DNA of 64,000 nt, from positions 55,860,501-55,924,500 of the forward strand of contig NC_089980.1 of NCBI RefSeq assembly GCF_036417845.1. Reading direction: 5' to 3'. The translations under genes were made by a program, and so were the position numbers. Position 1 is the stretch's first letter; each line of letters starts with the position of its first letter. The DNA comes from Apteryx mantelli. Its lineage: Eukaryota; Chordata; Aves; Apterygiformes; Apterygidae. This document shows positions 12,401 through 26,600 of this stretch, piece after piece. The notes under the pieces were generated by a model, which saw nothing but the letters and a program-made list of their open reading frames with translations, made no database searches and had not been told where the DNA came from.

Positions 12401-15400
12401 TGTCTGAATTATTTGAATATAAATGATAAGAGGGCATTTGACAGTTGGAACTAGATTGATTAGACCTTGATAGGTACATTCCCAACTGTGCTACTACAGT
12501 GATGCTGAAGTGTCACATTTCCTTTCCTTGGTAGATACCCTCTATTACATAGAGGGAACCCAGTGGTCCATACTGCTCAGACCATGGTGTGTTTACTTTG
12601 AGGGAGTGTGAAAGTAAAGCAACATGAAGCAAGGATGCCAAAAGAGAATAGAATATAGGCACATTTTTGAGTGATAGATGGTAAGCTGAAACAGTGGCCT
12701 CTTGAAGGAGTTATCTAATAAGATAGTGGGCAGCATCTTGCCTCTAAGAGGCAGGTTTCTGAAGTCCCACTGAAGTGACTGCACACTTAGTCTGTACTTG
12801 GAAGTGAAGAAGTCTTTTATGATGCTTTGGAAAGATTGCCAGCTCTTGCCAGCCAGTAGGCTTTACATCATCTCTTGATTTGTCTATGCCTCTTGATAGT
12901 GTATACTTCCTTGGTTTTATACAAAAATGTTTGAGGTTAAATTACTTAATTCGAAATCTGTGTTGGTAATAACTATGCAGCATGATCCTGTTTTCTTTTT
13001 TTTTTAAACAAGTGGGTAGATTAAACAGCTTTTTCACATTAACGCAATTTCACTTAGTTGAACTTAAAAAAAAAAAAAAAAAAACTTAATAGCCTTAAAA
13101 AATACCTTAAGTGCCTACAAGATAAAGAAAAACTTAAGGGTTTTTATCAGTTACAGCTGATTGCTCAATTTCCTGAGCAAAAATAGGTTTAAAAGTAGAC
13201 TGTGGTCCATGAAGTTTGAGTTTCTGTGGGCTACTGAATCATGATTTGAGTGTTTGCTGGAATTCTAGAAGGCAGATGAGTTGAACAACTCCTTAAAAAT
13301 TTCCACGGTGCAGAATCTTTAATTCTTCAACAGTGCTGACAGGAGCTTGAAGTTTGTCATATTTTCATGTTTCTTAACACCAGCAAGAGTTTTTCTTCTC
13401 AGTTCTGTTGTACATTGAGGCAGCTTCACTTGATGATTTCTGTGAACAGCACTTTGGAGACAAAAAGGTGTTGTTTATCTCATGCAGAATTTCTTTAACT
13501 TCAAAAAGAAGAAAAAGATCAATGAAACCTGATACAGAACTTGCTATATAACCATTTTTTTTTTGATAAGTTAACTGCTTCCATCCTACAATTTTTTGAG
13601 GGCAGTATAAAAGTTTAAATAGATAGGCAAGATACTGACAACATCAACCCATTCCCCAGCGTACTCAGATTAGGTTATAGACAGTACTGGTGAAAACACT
13701 GGTGTTCAAGTTCTAGTTCAGTTAACTGCATACATAGTTGCACTGATACCATTGAACAAGGAAATGTGTGAGAGCTTGAGCCAGCTTTTTTGCCAAGAAT
13801 ACCACCTATGGGGCTGTAACCTTAATGTTTATTCACAGTTACATTAATATAGTGAGTTACTAAAGGTGCAGCACAAAGATAAATACAGAGTATTTTTTGT
13901 TGTTGTTTATATCAGATAGATTTTTTTTTAGCTATTTTTTGTATGCTGCATCTTAATCTTGTTAGCAAAGATTGAAGGGCGTTTAATGTAAACTGATGTA
14001 CTTTCAAAATCTTAGCCAAATTAGCTGTGCTTCAGTCTTCAGAGTATATTACTGTAAATATACTCAGTTGTTTAGCTTGTTTGTTTTCTTCTTTTCAGGA
14101 CATGAAAAATGCTGAACTTGCTCTGTTTGAGCTCAGTAGGGTAATTAGCTTAGAACCAGATCATCCTGAAGTATTTGAACAGCGAGCAGAAGTGAGCAAT
14201 TTTGTCTGTCTTTTCAGAACTTTGGAAGAGGTTGAAATTCTGAAATGTTTTCAAGTATTTCTTTGCTTATTTAATGACTAAAGCTCTTATCTGGTGTTTT
14301 TTTTGTGAACATTCCTCCTTGTTTTTAAAATATGCATATTTGCTCTAAAACAATGTAATTTGTGAAATATTTAGTTTTAAAACAAAACCTATACTATATG
14401 GAGTTACTATAGCCAACAGAATAGCATATGTTATCTGTAACTACTTAGTTTTTGACACAACAGACAGGAACATCATGCTTTTCTAAAATATAATGAAACA
14501 AAACATCACTTACCCCTAATATTTCTATTTAGTGTCACCTCAGTAAATTTATAGTTATGACAAGTGAGTATAATTCTGAACTTAAGGAATGTGTTTTTAA
14601 TCACTTTGGTATTTGTAGTCACAAATATAACCAAAATATAATTCAGATGCAGTTGGTCTAATTTTAAAAATCATGTTTTGCTTGGCCGATTAAATTACAG
14701 AAAATGGATTTCAAGCAAAAGCTTTGTGATATACCAAGAGCATAAATATTCATTAACCTCAGAACATTGTAATGATAATTGCCCTAATATGAAATTGTAA
14801 TTCAAGATTTTCATGTTTTTAATGATTTGGAAATACTGTAACTAATCTTAGTCTAGATATGTAAAAGTTGAGCATTCAAATAATTGGAAAGTAAACAGTT
14901 TTCCATTGGAAAAGTCTATTTTGTCAAAATTAAGATGGTTTATGAGAATATTTTAATTAAATTTTCAGTTGAATGTGTTGAAACAATTTGAAATGGGGTA
15001 TATTGCTTTGACTGGCTTGTTTTTATTTGGACTACTATATTTCTGCAAATGGTGGTGGTGATGTTGATGTACACTGATATTTGGGGGGGAAAATTGTTTT
15101 GTGTTTCCTCTTTGATAAGTGATAAAGAAAAATAAATACTGAAATTGGTAATAGAATTTAAGTTCAGTTTTCCAGTCTGTTCCAGTAAATATGCTTATTC
15201 TGTTATAGCTGAACTTACGAAAGAATAATCTTCATATTTCTAAAACTAGTATTTGTTCTATTCAGCCTGTTCTGTCTAAACTAAGTACTTGTTTTGGACT
15301 CTTAGATATTATCCCCACTAGGCCGAATTAGTGAAGCTTTATCCGATCTCACCAGAGCTATTCAGCTGCAACCCTCAGCACGACTCTACACACACAGAGG

Positions 15401-18400
15401 TACCCTTTACTTCATATCTGAGGTTAGTGGATTTTGAGGGTTCTGTTTGTTTTTTTTCTTTTTTCGGTTGTGTGGATGGGAATGGGGGGGGGTGTTGTGG
15501 GTTTTTTTTCCTTTGAGTATCAGTTGCTACTTTTGTTCAAGAGCATCTTTCCTATTTAAAAACAAAAAACTGATTTTCCTATAGTTGACTTCCAGCAGTT
15601 CAGAGGTGTCCTTCAAGCATTTCATCTGCATATCTATTTAATGCAGAGAAGCAAAGGGCAAGCACATGTTACTTGCAGGCATGTCTGGGATTGTTTTGTG
15701 TGTTTGAGGAATAGGACATGGATAAATTAATTTGATTTGATTTTTAACCTGCAGCTGCATTTAAGGAGTATTGTTAAATGGCTATCTAAAAAGAGAGTTA
15801 CAGCCAAGGCAGTAAATGCCATATATACTGGGGGGGAAGGGGAATCCTGCAGAAAATGCTAACATCCTATTTTGCTATGGACTCTGTTTATCTTGGTGTT
15901 CTTAAAGTTACTTGTTTTACACTAAATTGTATCTTCAAAAATTGTCTGTACACTAAATAGCTGATATCCCGCTTTGTTCTTGTGATTTCATTCTGCTTAT
16001 TTCCACCTATTTTTTTATTTACTTTACTGTGTTTTATACAGCAGTTGCTGAAAAGAAAGTTGGAAGTGTATTGTACGTTTCTTTTTCTTTGCTCTTGTGA
16101 GTAGCAGTTGGCAATCACTGCTGCTTACCCCTGACACTGACTTCATATACTAAACAAAATTCTAGTTCAAATTTTATCAAGATACTAGTATGTATTCCTC
16201 TTAGTATGGTGTTTCCTCTGTCATCTAAAACCTACTTTTTTTTAATCTCAGGATTATGCAACAGCCCATGAAGACTTTCAGCGCTCATTGGAACTGAACA
16301 AAAATCAGCCTATAGCTATGCTTTATAAAGGCCTAACCTTTTTTCACAGAGGACTTTTGAAGGTAAAATTATGTTTACTAATGGTACATATAGAACAATG
16401 GCCTCTATTCAAAGTTATTTCCATAAAATACTTGTAGAAATTTCATAGGTGTTGATATACATATTTTTTATTACATAAGAAAGATTTTCAAAAACAAAGG
16501 ACTGCAAGCAAAATCAAGTGGTTTTTGGCATGTTAAATCTGGTTGGTTTGCTGACAGTCTAATACTTCATGATATGACGTGGCAGTACTGTGGGTCTAGC
16601 TGGATCTTTGTGAATCAGTGACAACTGATGATGTGTTTAGGAGGTGGCTTCAAAGGTGTTTGTATTAGCACCTTCACTAAAATTTGCACAGTTACATTCA
16701 AAATTTCTTTCCATGAAATGGAGACTTTCTAGTTATTGTGAAAGAAAGAGGGATGAACAGGAAAATAATGTTAAATTCCTCCTTGCATGAGGTAATCAAG
16801 CAAACTGCTGATAGAAAACCCTTCATCTGTGCATTTGTATCTCAGTTAAATGTTGATTCTGAAGTGCTCATATGTAAATTGAGGGGGAAAATAGTTGCTC
16901 CCTCATATTCTAAAATCAGCAGGAAAGTAAACTCTCCCCATGTTTTTTTTTTTTATGTAATGATTTTCTGACTCAAAACTTTCCTATGTTTTAGTTTGAA
17001 TAATATTGCACCTGTTTCTTGCTTGTTAAGTATAGGGAGATACTGCTGCTCTTTCTCTGAGGGGAGAGTAATTAGAAAAGTTTTCTGAAATCCTCAGTTT
17101 GAAAAGTGAGGGAGCAACCATGTGATTCCTAACTTCCAACAGCGAAGAAGCTTTTGTGACCTATGCTAACACCTCTGATGCTTACAGGAACAAAATAGTT
17201 GCTCTTGGACTCTTCTGAATCCCATCACACTATAGAAGCTACAGTTGCTGTATAGATATCTTGCTGCATGTCTTCCATGTATCCCTTTTTCCATCTGCAA
17301 ACTCACCTAGCTTCCTGTTGCACTTGGAGGAAAAAATGGGAAAACTACCTTGATGAGTCAGACTCTCTTTTGAAAACTGAAGTAGCACAGGAACTCTCAG
17401 TATTGCCCAAAAGTCTGATTAGCCTTTGGGGAAGTGTGCCACTCACCAACTTGCTAGTTTATTTCCTTCAATGTCCTAGGACAATTGTGGCATATTCTAA
17501 TTTTTGATATAGCACAACTGAGCTTAGACTGAGTCTTGATGAGATTGCTCTTCAAAGTGGCTGCATGCTTCTAATCAGAACAGTAATTTTTAGCACACAA
17601 CTGCAACTAAGATAGGGGAGCTTGGCCACTTCTGGCATTTAGAACTGAAGCTAACTTAATATTCAGAACACTTATTCTCATGCCTTTCTGTTCAAAATCC
17701 TTCACTACCTCTGGGCTTATTTTATCTCTGACTCTCTAAATGAAGTGCTTCCAGTGGGCTATCACATAACAGTAAAATAAGAGATATAGGTAGTGAAAAT
17801 GTTATTAATAAACTACCTGTCTGCAATTGTTAATGAAGATTCTACCATGTAGAGTAACTCTCTGTAAAATACATAATTACGGTATGGTCTTTAACCTACT
17901 TATTCATCATAATGAGTGGGAAAAGAAAAAAATAATGTTTTCATTAATAGTGTTAGTGAAGATTAATAGCGTTAACTCAGACAGTTTCTTGTTTAAATAA
18001 CTTCTGTTTTCTATTGAAACTGTTAGTGACCTCTCAGCTGGAAAGGATTGTGGGTTATTTTCTAATTTAAGTGTTAGAATTCTCATTACAATTAGGATAA
18101 ATAGCCAAAGGTCATTTAACCTAGTATGTTTTAATGGCAGATACTATAATTCACATTTTGAGAACTTTGAGTGAGCCTTGCATTTTTATAGGCTGAGAGG
18201 TTATATTTTTGAATTTTTTTTTTCAATTCAAAGCATCTACTTGAATGTTGGAAATGCTGGTGGATACACCCTGTATAAATAAATGTTTACAAGTGATGTG
18301 AAAGTGGGTGTATGCATTTGTGTATGCTCAGATGCACTCCTTGTTGGATGTTTTTAAGAACACAAGCATATAAAGAAATACCTAGGGATCCACTGTTTTT

Positions 18401-21400
18401 CTGTAGTGCAGTCATAATGAAAATACTGTTTGAGTTGAAGTACTGGCTAATTTAGGTTCCAGATATTCCTGTGAGAAAAGAGAATATCGTCTCTTGTTAC
18501 AGGTGAGGACCTGAGGCATTAAGTGGTTAGGATTCATTAAGGGTTATAGGAAGAAAGCTTGACAGAACAAGGAGACCAAACCCAGTACTCCTGAGTTCCA
18601 ACCCAGTATCTTTCACAGGCAATCACTGCTCTATTTTAGCAGACAGGCTGCTTTGTTTTATTAGTACCCAAATGGGTCTTTTTTCAGACGCTCACTGTAA
18701 ACTGGTAGAACTTCAGGCTGTCATTGAACTTATCTTTTGTATATTACCTCAGTCAAGTGAGGTCTCAATAATAATAGTCTGATGGAATTTCTGATCTTTG
18801 GTCTGGACAGCAGAAAACCCACAAAATGATGATGGAGCTATAACTGACAAGGATAAATAATACCTCAATTTGCAAAGTAGAAGCAATGCTTTCTCCTTTC
18901 AGATATGCAGATCCATGCATTTCCCCCTCTCTTTGCCCTCCCATCCTTTTTCTTGAAAGAGGAGTCTTGCCAATTACCACTCTTTCTTCCCTCTCTAGTA
19001 TACTACTTCTGAGAGATTGTAAGCAAGTGGCTTTGCATCTCCAGGTGTACCTTGACCTCGAGCTATCCTCTAATAACTCCCAGTCAGGTTCAGGCTGCCC
19101 CTTAAAGGAAGGCTGTACAGGTCCTCTGTTGGATTATACTAGGCCTGCCGAAAATTGTGAGATCTGAGTTTCTTTCATTTTTGAGTGAAAACAGGTTGTT
19201 GTTTTGGATCATTGCTTTTTTGTTTGCAATAATCTGCTAGGATTTAAAACTTACCTAGATGATGTGAGCCAGTCAGTAATGGTAGACGATTAGCTTATAT
19301 TTTTGTTCAAGAAACATTTGTGGTGCTTGTTGTACTGCACAGAATGTATTTGATACTTTTTTTTAAATAGGACTTTCTAAACTGACTGAAGATACTACCA
19401 GTGCTTTTCTTAGAGCATTTAATCTCTTGTATTATGGTAGACTTCAAGATATCTTTCAGGCATTCCTTCGTAATACAAAATAGTTGCTTATTTCATCCTT
19501 AATTCTAAGTCTCAATACTGTCTTTGCTAATTTTGTTAGCCAGTCTAGTTTAAAAACTTAAGCTCTTGACCAGCTCCTTTGGAGGAAAACCTTTGTTTGA
19601 ACATGCGCATATATTTATTTTTAGCTATTTTATTTTTATGCCATTCTATTTCTGACAACAGCAGTACATACTCTTGTATGAAGATACTTTAGTCACTCAA
19701 CAGAGTTTTTACAAACTCTGTGTAACTAACACAGAACTCGATAAAACAGTAAAGGTAGAGTACAGATGTGAAAGGGATTTTTGGTCTGCAAAAATTAAAA
19801 GGTTTGTTATCAATCAAACAGGAAGACTGTAAAGAGAGGCTGTGTTAGTTAATGAACTAGACTGAACTTTAAAAGTGAACTCCATTAGTAAATTCTAAAA
19901 TGCCAAAAGAATAGTTTGTTCCCATAGTATGCTATAAAAAGAAGAATTCTAGCTAATGCTTTAAATTGTAAAGAATGTTGCAATATTTTGTTACACAGTG
20001 ATTATTACTCTGTAGATTTTGTAATAAATTGATGCCTTGTTTGTACCTTCCAAAGACTTTAATGAATAACTGTAATGGCTAGTAATTACTGAAGATGCTA
20101 AAATTAAATGGATTCAGTAAGTGACAAATTATTTTGTCCATTGGTGTTTTTCTATAGGAAGCCATTGAATCATTCAAAGAAGCTCTGAAGCAGAAAGCAG
20201 ACTTCATAGATGCATATAAAAGTCTGGGACAAGCGTACAGGTAATCAGATTTAAAAACTCTTTCTGAATGTGTTTTCCATCTGATCATGTTCTTTAAAGC
20301 ACACTGTTTTGCACATTTGTTACAAAACCATGCAGAATCATGTGTGTGTTTGGTAGCTCTTACAGCTGGTATGGCTGTGTCAGGATGTGCTCAATATGAA
20401 TAGTCTTCAGGTTTGCTTCGTAGTTCTAATTCAGTATCTAGTAATTCTAAATTAATGATTAGGTGAATGGTGGATTTCAGTAAAATGTGTTTTAGGTATG
20501 CAGAATGATTTCAATGATGGAGGTATTTAATACGAACTGCATTTAGATATTTAGTTTGATTAATATGCTCATTAGTTGCCTTCTGAGATTATTGTACTAC
20601 TTAAATTTGTGAATAACTCACTATAAAAATGACACATACATCATGAAGTATCAGAGATCTGCTAGGTCCTGTATCAATTAATCTCTCTCACACCAAAGAG
20701 ATTTACAGTTTTGAGAATTCAGCTAATTTCCTGTTCAACATACTTTTAATAGACACTTGTAATTTCTTACATATCAACTAGATTTAAAAAACTGTAATCT
20801 TGATTAAGTAGCAAGGTAATGTGTCATTTCTTTCTTTCGTTAAACTGATTGGTCTTTTTAACGTAAATTAATTTGCAGTTTAATAAAATATTTCTTTAAA
20901 GGTGGTCTGCAGATAATCACTAAGGAGGAAAGTACATATACCTTGTTTATAACAGGAACATAAACTAATCATCAACAGAATATCTCTGCCTGTACATTGT
21001 AGTTCTTCTTTTCCCAGCCCACTGTCTCTTGTCAGTTTTTTATTTCATATTTTAAGCTTTTATTTTTGGAAAGCACTGTTCTACGGCATAAATGCTGCTG
21101 CAACTTAAATAGTTCTTGTTTATTAAGGGCTAATGGGGGCTGGTGGTACAAAACTATTATAAATATAGATTTTAATTATATAATCGTGTGCTGTTTTCCT
21201 TTGGGCTTTATGCTTCACTGAAAGCAGCATCAGTTAAATTAATTTTTTTTTTTTATTATTTGCTGTATGGACTTGTGCCTTATTTGCCACAGTATCTAAA
21301 TTCTGAACTCAATATAGAGCCACCAGCTTCTTCATGAATTTTTCTGTGGGATTTGTTATTGTGGTGTCTGAGTATTTTCTAGGCATTAATGAATACTCAG

Positions 21401-23620
21401 TAATTCAGCCTGGAAGATGGACCTTCTTACATTTTCGATAAAACCTTTAACTTTTTTCACTTGTATTTTTATGTGACTGTCTCTCTGGTTGACCAGCTGT
21501 TCTGTCCTGTGCCCAAGAAACCTTAATGTGAAGGAGCTTCGCTTTGAACAGGGGGGAGGCAAGCTTTAAAATAATTCAGTTTCCAGTAGACTGTTGTTTT
21601 ACAATACAGAAGTTACTTAACCAGAATATTCCTAATGAGCTCGTTTGTTGCCCTTTTTTTTTTTTTTTTTAAACTCTGATAGTTCTCTGGTCTTCAGGAA
21701 ATATTGGGGGAAAGAATGTCCAGATGTCTACCCCTTCCCAAAGGGTAGAGACCAAAAAGGACAGAATTTCCCCTGGTGGGATGGAAATTCATAAGGTGGC
21801 TGAAGGTCCTTGAGAGTCTCTGTCAGCCCTGACTAAAATCATGTAGTTTACAAGGAAGGCTTTAGAGCTGGTCTTACCGGGTATTTTTTTAACACTTAAT
21901 GTTCAAAGCACAACTATTGTTGACTCGTGTAAATTCTCAGCAGTTAGATAAGGGATCTCTAGGACAACTCCAGAAAGTAAGTGGAATGCTGTTTAGCAAC
22001 TGAGGAGACCATAACTGGAGACCTACTATGAAAAATCTGAATTACTTCCTCTGGAGCACTCGGTTGTTGTAAGAGATGTAGAAATAAAACCTGATTTCTC
22101 CAGGGCAATGCTCAGTTAATTTTAGCTATCAGATTCGCCTTTCTTTCTAAAATTCTGAATTTTATTAAGTTCCACTCTTTTTTTCTCCTGCAACAAATAA
22201 GTTTCAAATATAATGCTTAAAAAGGTCTTTTAAAGACACTTTTGTAGTAGAAGTAGACAATTCTGAACCTCTGATTTGACCTGCACACCATGAGTTATAG
22301 CATTTTACCTGTTAAATCCTGCTTCAAGTCTAGCAACTTTTATGTTTGAACATGTATTTGGAACTAAAGAACTGTGGTTAGTCAGTGTCCTATCTAAAAT
22401 TTCTTTATTGCAAATGTATTTAAAACTAGTTATTTGGGGTTTTTTTAGCATTGTTATTTGGGACAATTTCATTCGATTTGATGTGGAAAGAATTTAATGA
22501 TCTTGGATTTTAAAAATCAACATAGTAGCTAAATAAAAGAAGACAACCTAATTTTTTTTTCAGTTATTTATTCTTGATCTTTAGGTTTTTGGTGGCTATT
22601 TTTACTAAAAGTTGTCCTGCACATGGAGTAATTCCAATCAACACTTCCTTAGTTTCAGCTTTCAAACACCATATACTTTCTTCTTTGGGATCTGAATAGT
22701 TCATATATAAAAAGTGTTTCTGTTTGGAAGTTAGAAAGACTTGTTATAGATAGTCTTTTCCAATAATGCTTTTTGTCAAAATTTTGATTCTTGAAATACC
22801 ATAGATATGGTTTATGTGTTTTTTTATGGTTTATGTCCACTCAGAATGATGAAAATTTGTGGTCTTACAGGGTTGCATATCAGAGTACACATTTCTGTAA
22901 GTGAAAAACTCTGGGCATCTGTTTTGTTATTACCACTGAAGAACAGTTGAAGAATTACTATTTTTGTTAAAGAAATTTTCCCTTAGTACCATGTTCCGTT
23001 TTAGTGATATATCCTATGGACTCATTAAAACAACTTTTAATGAATAATTTTGTTTTTACTGTTACTTTCTATATTCCTCACTCTATACTTTCTGGAATTG
23101 CCCAGAGAGCTTGGCAACTTTGATGCTGCTACAGAGAGCTTCCAGAAGGCTTTGCTGCTAAATCAAAATCACGTTCAGACATTACAGCTCAAAGGAATGA
23201 TGCTTTATCATCATGGTACCTTAGATGAAGCACTGAAGAATTTTAAGGTAAGCAGTGTAAGGCCCTAAATAAATTAAAACATTTACATTTTGAAGTACGA
23301 CTAATATACAACAAATGCAATAAAATCAACAAATGGCAAAATTTTTCATTCTGAACGTGAATACAAATGGGCATTTGAATTCAGATTTTGTGAAGTCCTT
23401 CAAACATGATATATATATCTCACAGTTTTTAACTGAAAATCAAATTTAGCTAGAACCAAGACGCTTCCTCTGCTTCATGAATTTCTAAAACCAAGCTCTA
23501 CTTGAAAGGTTTTAACTGTTTTTTTTGTTTGTTTGTTTTTGAAATTACTAATTGTATTCTTGCTGATGTTTTAGTTTGGGGTGGAACCTAAAGATTTTTA
23601 ATATCTGGGGGGAGAAAGGT

Positions 23621-23651
<31 letters not shown>

Positions 23652-26600
23652 AGGTTAAAGTAAACATACAAAGTTCCAATATCTATCTAATTTTTCTGAT
23701 TTTTGTTTTCCATTGTAAAACAACTCACAATTTTTAGTGATTCATTGAGCTTGTAAAAATGTGTGTATTTCTGTAGGTAAACAAAATCTCACCTCTCTCC
23801 ATTGGTATTAAATAATATTGTTATTTTTCAAACAGAACAATAAAGGCACATGTTGTAATCATATGTCCATATCCTTAAAACATGGAATGAAATGAGACAT
23901 GGGAACAATTGCATCTCTTCTGCATGAGAGTGTGTTTATCCTGCATCTAAGGAGAGAACAATTTTTGTCAATTATTCCATGTTCCACGTATATAACGTGA
24001 TTTGTAGATACTGATGTATTTGAAAAGATATTTCAACTTTTAAGATGACAATACTCTTGTAAAGAGATGCAATTGTTAGGAGAAGAATCAGAGCATTAAT
24101 TTTGAAGGATAAATATGAATTTGGTAAGTGATTAACATATAATAAATAGTGGACTGTAACGTAATAAGTTGTACTAATGCATGAATTAGCCAAGATGCTG
24201 ATGGAAGAAATGGCACAATATATATGTTGAACTATTAAAAAATGACTATTTACTAATATCATCTGTAGTATGTTTTGTCTAGTTTCCTTCAACTAATGAA
24301 ACTTTTGTGGTACTAATATCATTGAAGCCAACGTGATTTATTTTCATAATTACTAAAGTGTGATCAAAAGCATATGGCAGTTCATTAATGAAACTGCTAG
24401 CAAAGGTGAGAAAAATATTTTCAGTTTTAGTACTTAGTGTCATTTGAAAGAAAATAGTGATGGAAAGTGGAGTTTAGGAATCAGTAAGTCTTTTGTCTGG
24501 TGCGGGTCCTCTTAGCTTGTTAACTTAGCTTGTTTCAAGAAACTTCTCTCTCTTATTAGTGCTTTGCTTCTTTAATCTCCTAGAGATGTCTACAGCTAGA
24601 ACCATACAATGAAGTATGCCAGTATATGAAAGGTCTCAGCCATGTTGCAATGGGACAGTTTTACGAAGGCATAAAAGCTCAAACTAAAGTTATGTTAAAT
24701 GATCTGCTACCAGGCCAGAAGGCCAGCCCAGAATATCTGAAAGTAAAATACCTCCGAGGTAAGTTGGAATCCTCAGAGAGCCCTATAAGTGCAAGCATCA
24801 TGCTTATAGTTAGAGGCCGTTTTAAAGAAACCATCCTACATTCCCCTGAGCACTGTTGAGTGTGCCTGTTTAAAAATGTGCACTGATTTTTGTTTCTTAA
24901 TATTGTTAAAAATTGGGACATCAAATACAGGTTTCTGTGTAGCATTAAAGAGTGCTGTGATACTTAGCTAAACTAGACTTATTTCTGCCTTGGAAATTAG
25001 CTAATAGCAAAATTAAATGATTTGACATTACTTTAAAAAGGTATTACTGTTAGATAACTGACAAGTGTATAATCTGTTTTTTGTTTTTGTTTAATTATGT
25101 AACTAGGCTGATTATGCAAATGATACTTAATTTTATTGCATTTCTTTCCTCCAGAGTATTCTAGATACTTGCATGCACATCTGGATACCCCTCTTACAGA
25201 GTATAATATTGATATAGATCTTCCTGGAAATTTCAAGGACCACTGGGCCAAGAATCTTCCTTTTCTTATAGAAAATTATGAAGAACAGCCAGGTTTGCAA
25301 CCACATATAAAGTGAGTGATTTTTTTTTTTTCTTTTTTTAAATATCCTCCAAATGTTTTTTTTCTGTTTGACTTTTTAAAGTACTCTTCTGAGGCATTTA
25401 TATCGGTGCAAATGTTTACTACTGTATGAAAGCGGAATTACACAGCTTGTCGGTCTTTTTCAAAATCATACAGACTGCAGTTGATTTAGCTCTTAAAAGA
25501 GAAAGAATGAAGCTTAGAATGATTTTCTTCGTTTCTGTCTTCATATAATCAAACAGTATTGTTTCATATTATACAACCTTACTGGTTAAGTATTCTGTTT
25601 CTTTTCTTTGCAGTTAATGTTAAGGCACTGATAAATTTGAGATGCTCAGTGCATTGTTCTGTAGTACCCTTTTTACATTTTCTTGTTATAAGTATAATTT
25701 CCCTGATGCTAAACAGTTTTTAATGACAGCTGAGTCTCACTGGGGAAAAAAATTCTCCAGAATAATTTAGATAAGCAGTATTTCAGGAGGAAGGTGACTT
25801 GAGCCCCCCAAACCCAGGGGATTTAATAGACTATGTTTCAAAAACGTGTAGCTAAAGAAAAGAGATGCAGCAATTTCTCCTGCTGTAAACTAATTTCCAG
25901 ATTTATTCGCATGTATTCACTTTGTTTATGTAAAATGAGTTAAAAATATATGGCACTTGTGCGCATGGAATAGAATCTGCCTTCGTAGTTCATGAAGCAT
26001 TTACAGTGTTAAGAAAGAAGTTAGTGAGGCTTCTAGTTTATATACTCATACTTTTCTTACTTAATGTTAAGGTTCTGCAGGGTGAGTGTAACACTGAAGG
26101 ATTGTTCTCTGTGAACTTTAATATTAATTACTGTGTTAAAGTCTACAGGTGAAATACTGTTTCTTTTGACAGTAGTAAGATTTGCTGTTGAATTCAGTAG
26201 GACCAGTATTTGATTTGAGGTATCATGTGTAACTGCCATATATTGTGCATGTATAGTGGGGTGGGAGGGAGAATGAGTGTTCTTTATACTGCTTTTGAGT
26301 ATTTCCCACACAAACAGTATTGATTACCGTACATGCAAATCTGTGTTTTACTTGTCAGCATAGGTCCTGAAAGTTGTAATGTCTGATTTATGTTTGTTTT
26401 TTTTCTTCTCTGAAAGAGATGTGTTATTCCAGAATTTTGAAAGCTATAAGCCTGATGTGCAAGAACTCATATGTGTAGCTGATCATCTGGGTTCAATGAT
26501 GCAATATGAGACACCAGGATTTCTTCCAAATAAAAGAATATATAGAGGTATACTGAAAATATTCTGTGACTCTGAGAGGAAAAGAGTTCTATGCAGTCAT

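Noticed and set aside
18765..19167. Overlapping open frames on both strands in intron 8.
   Set aside because: They have Ser/Leu/Pro-rich composition, no splice sites in phase with TTC13 and no recognisable domain.
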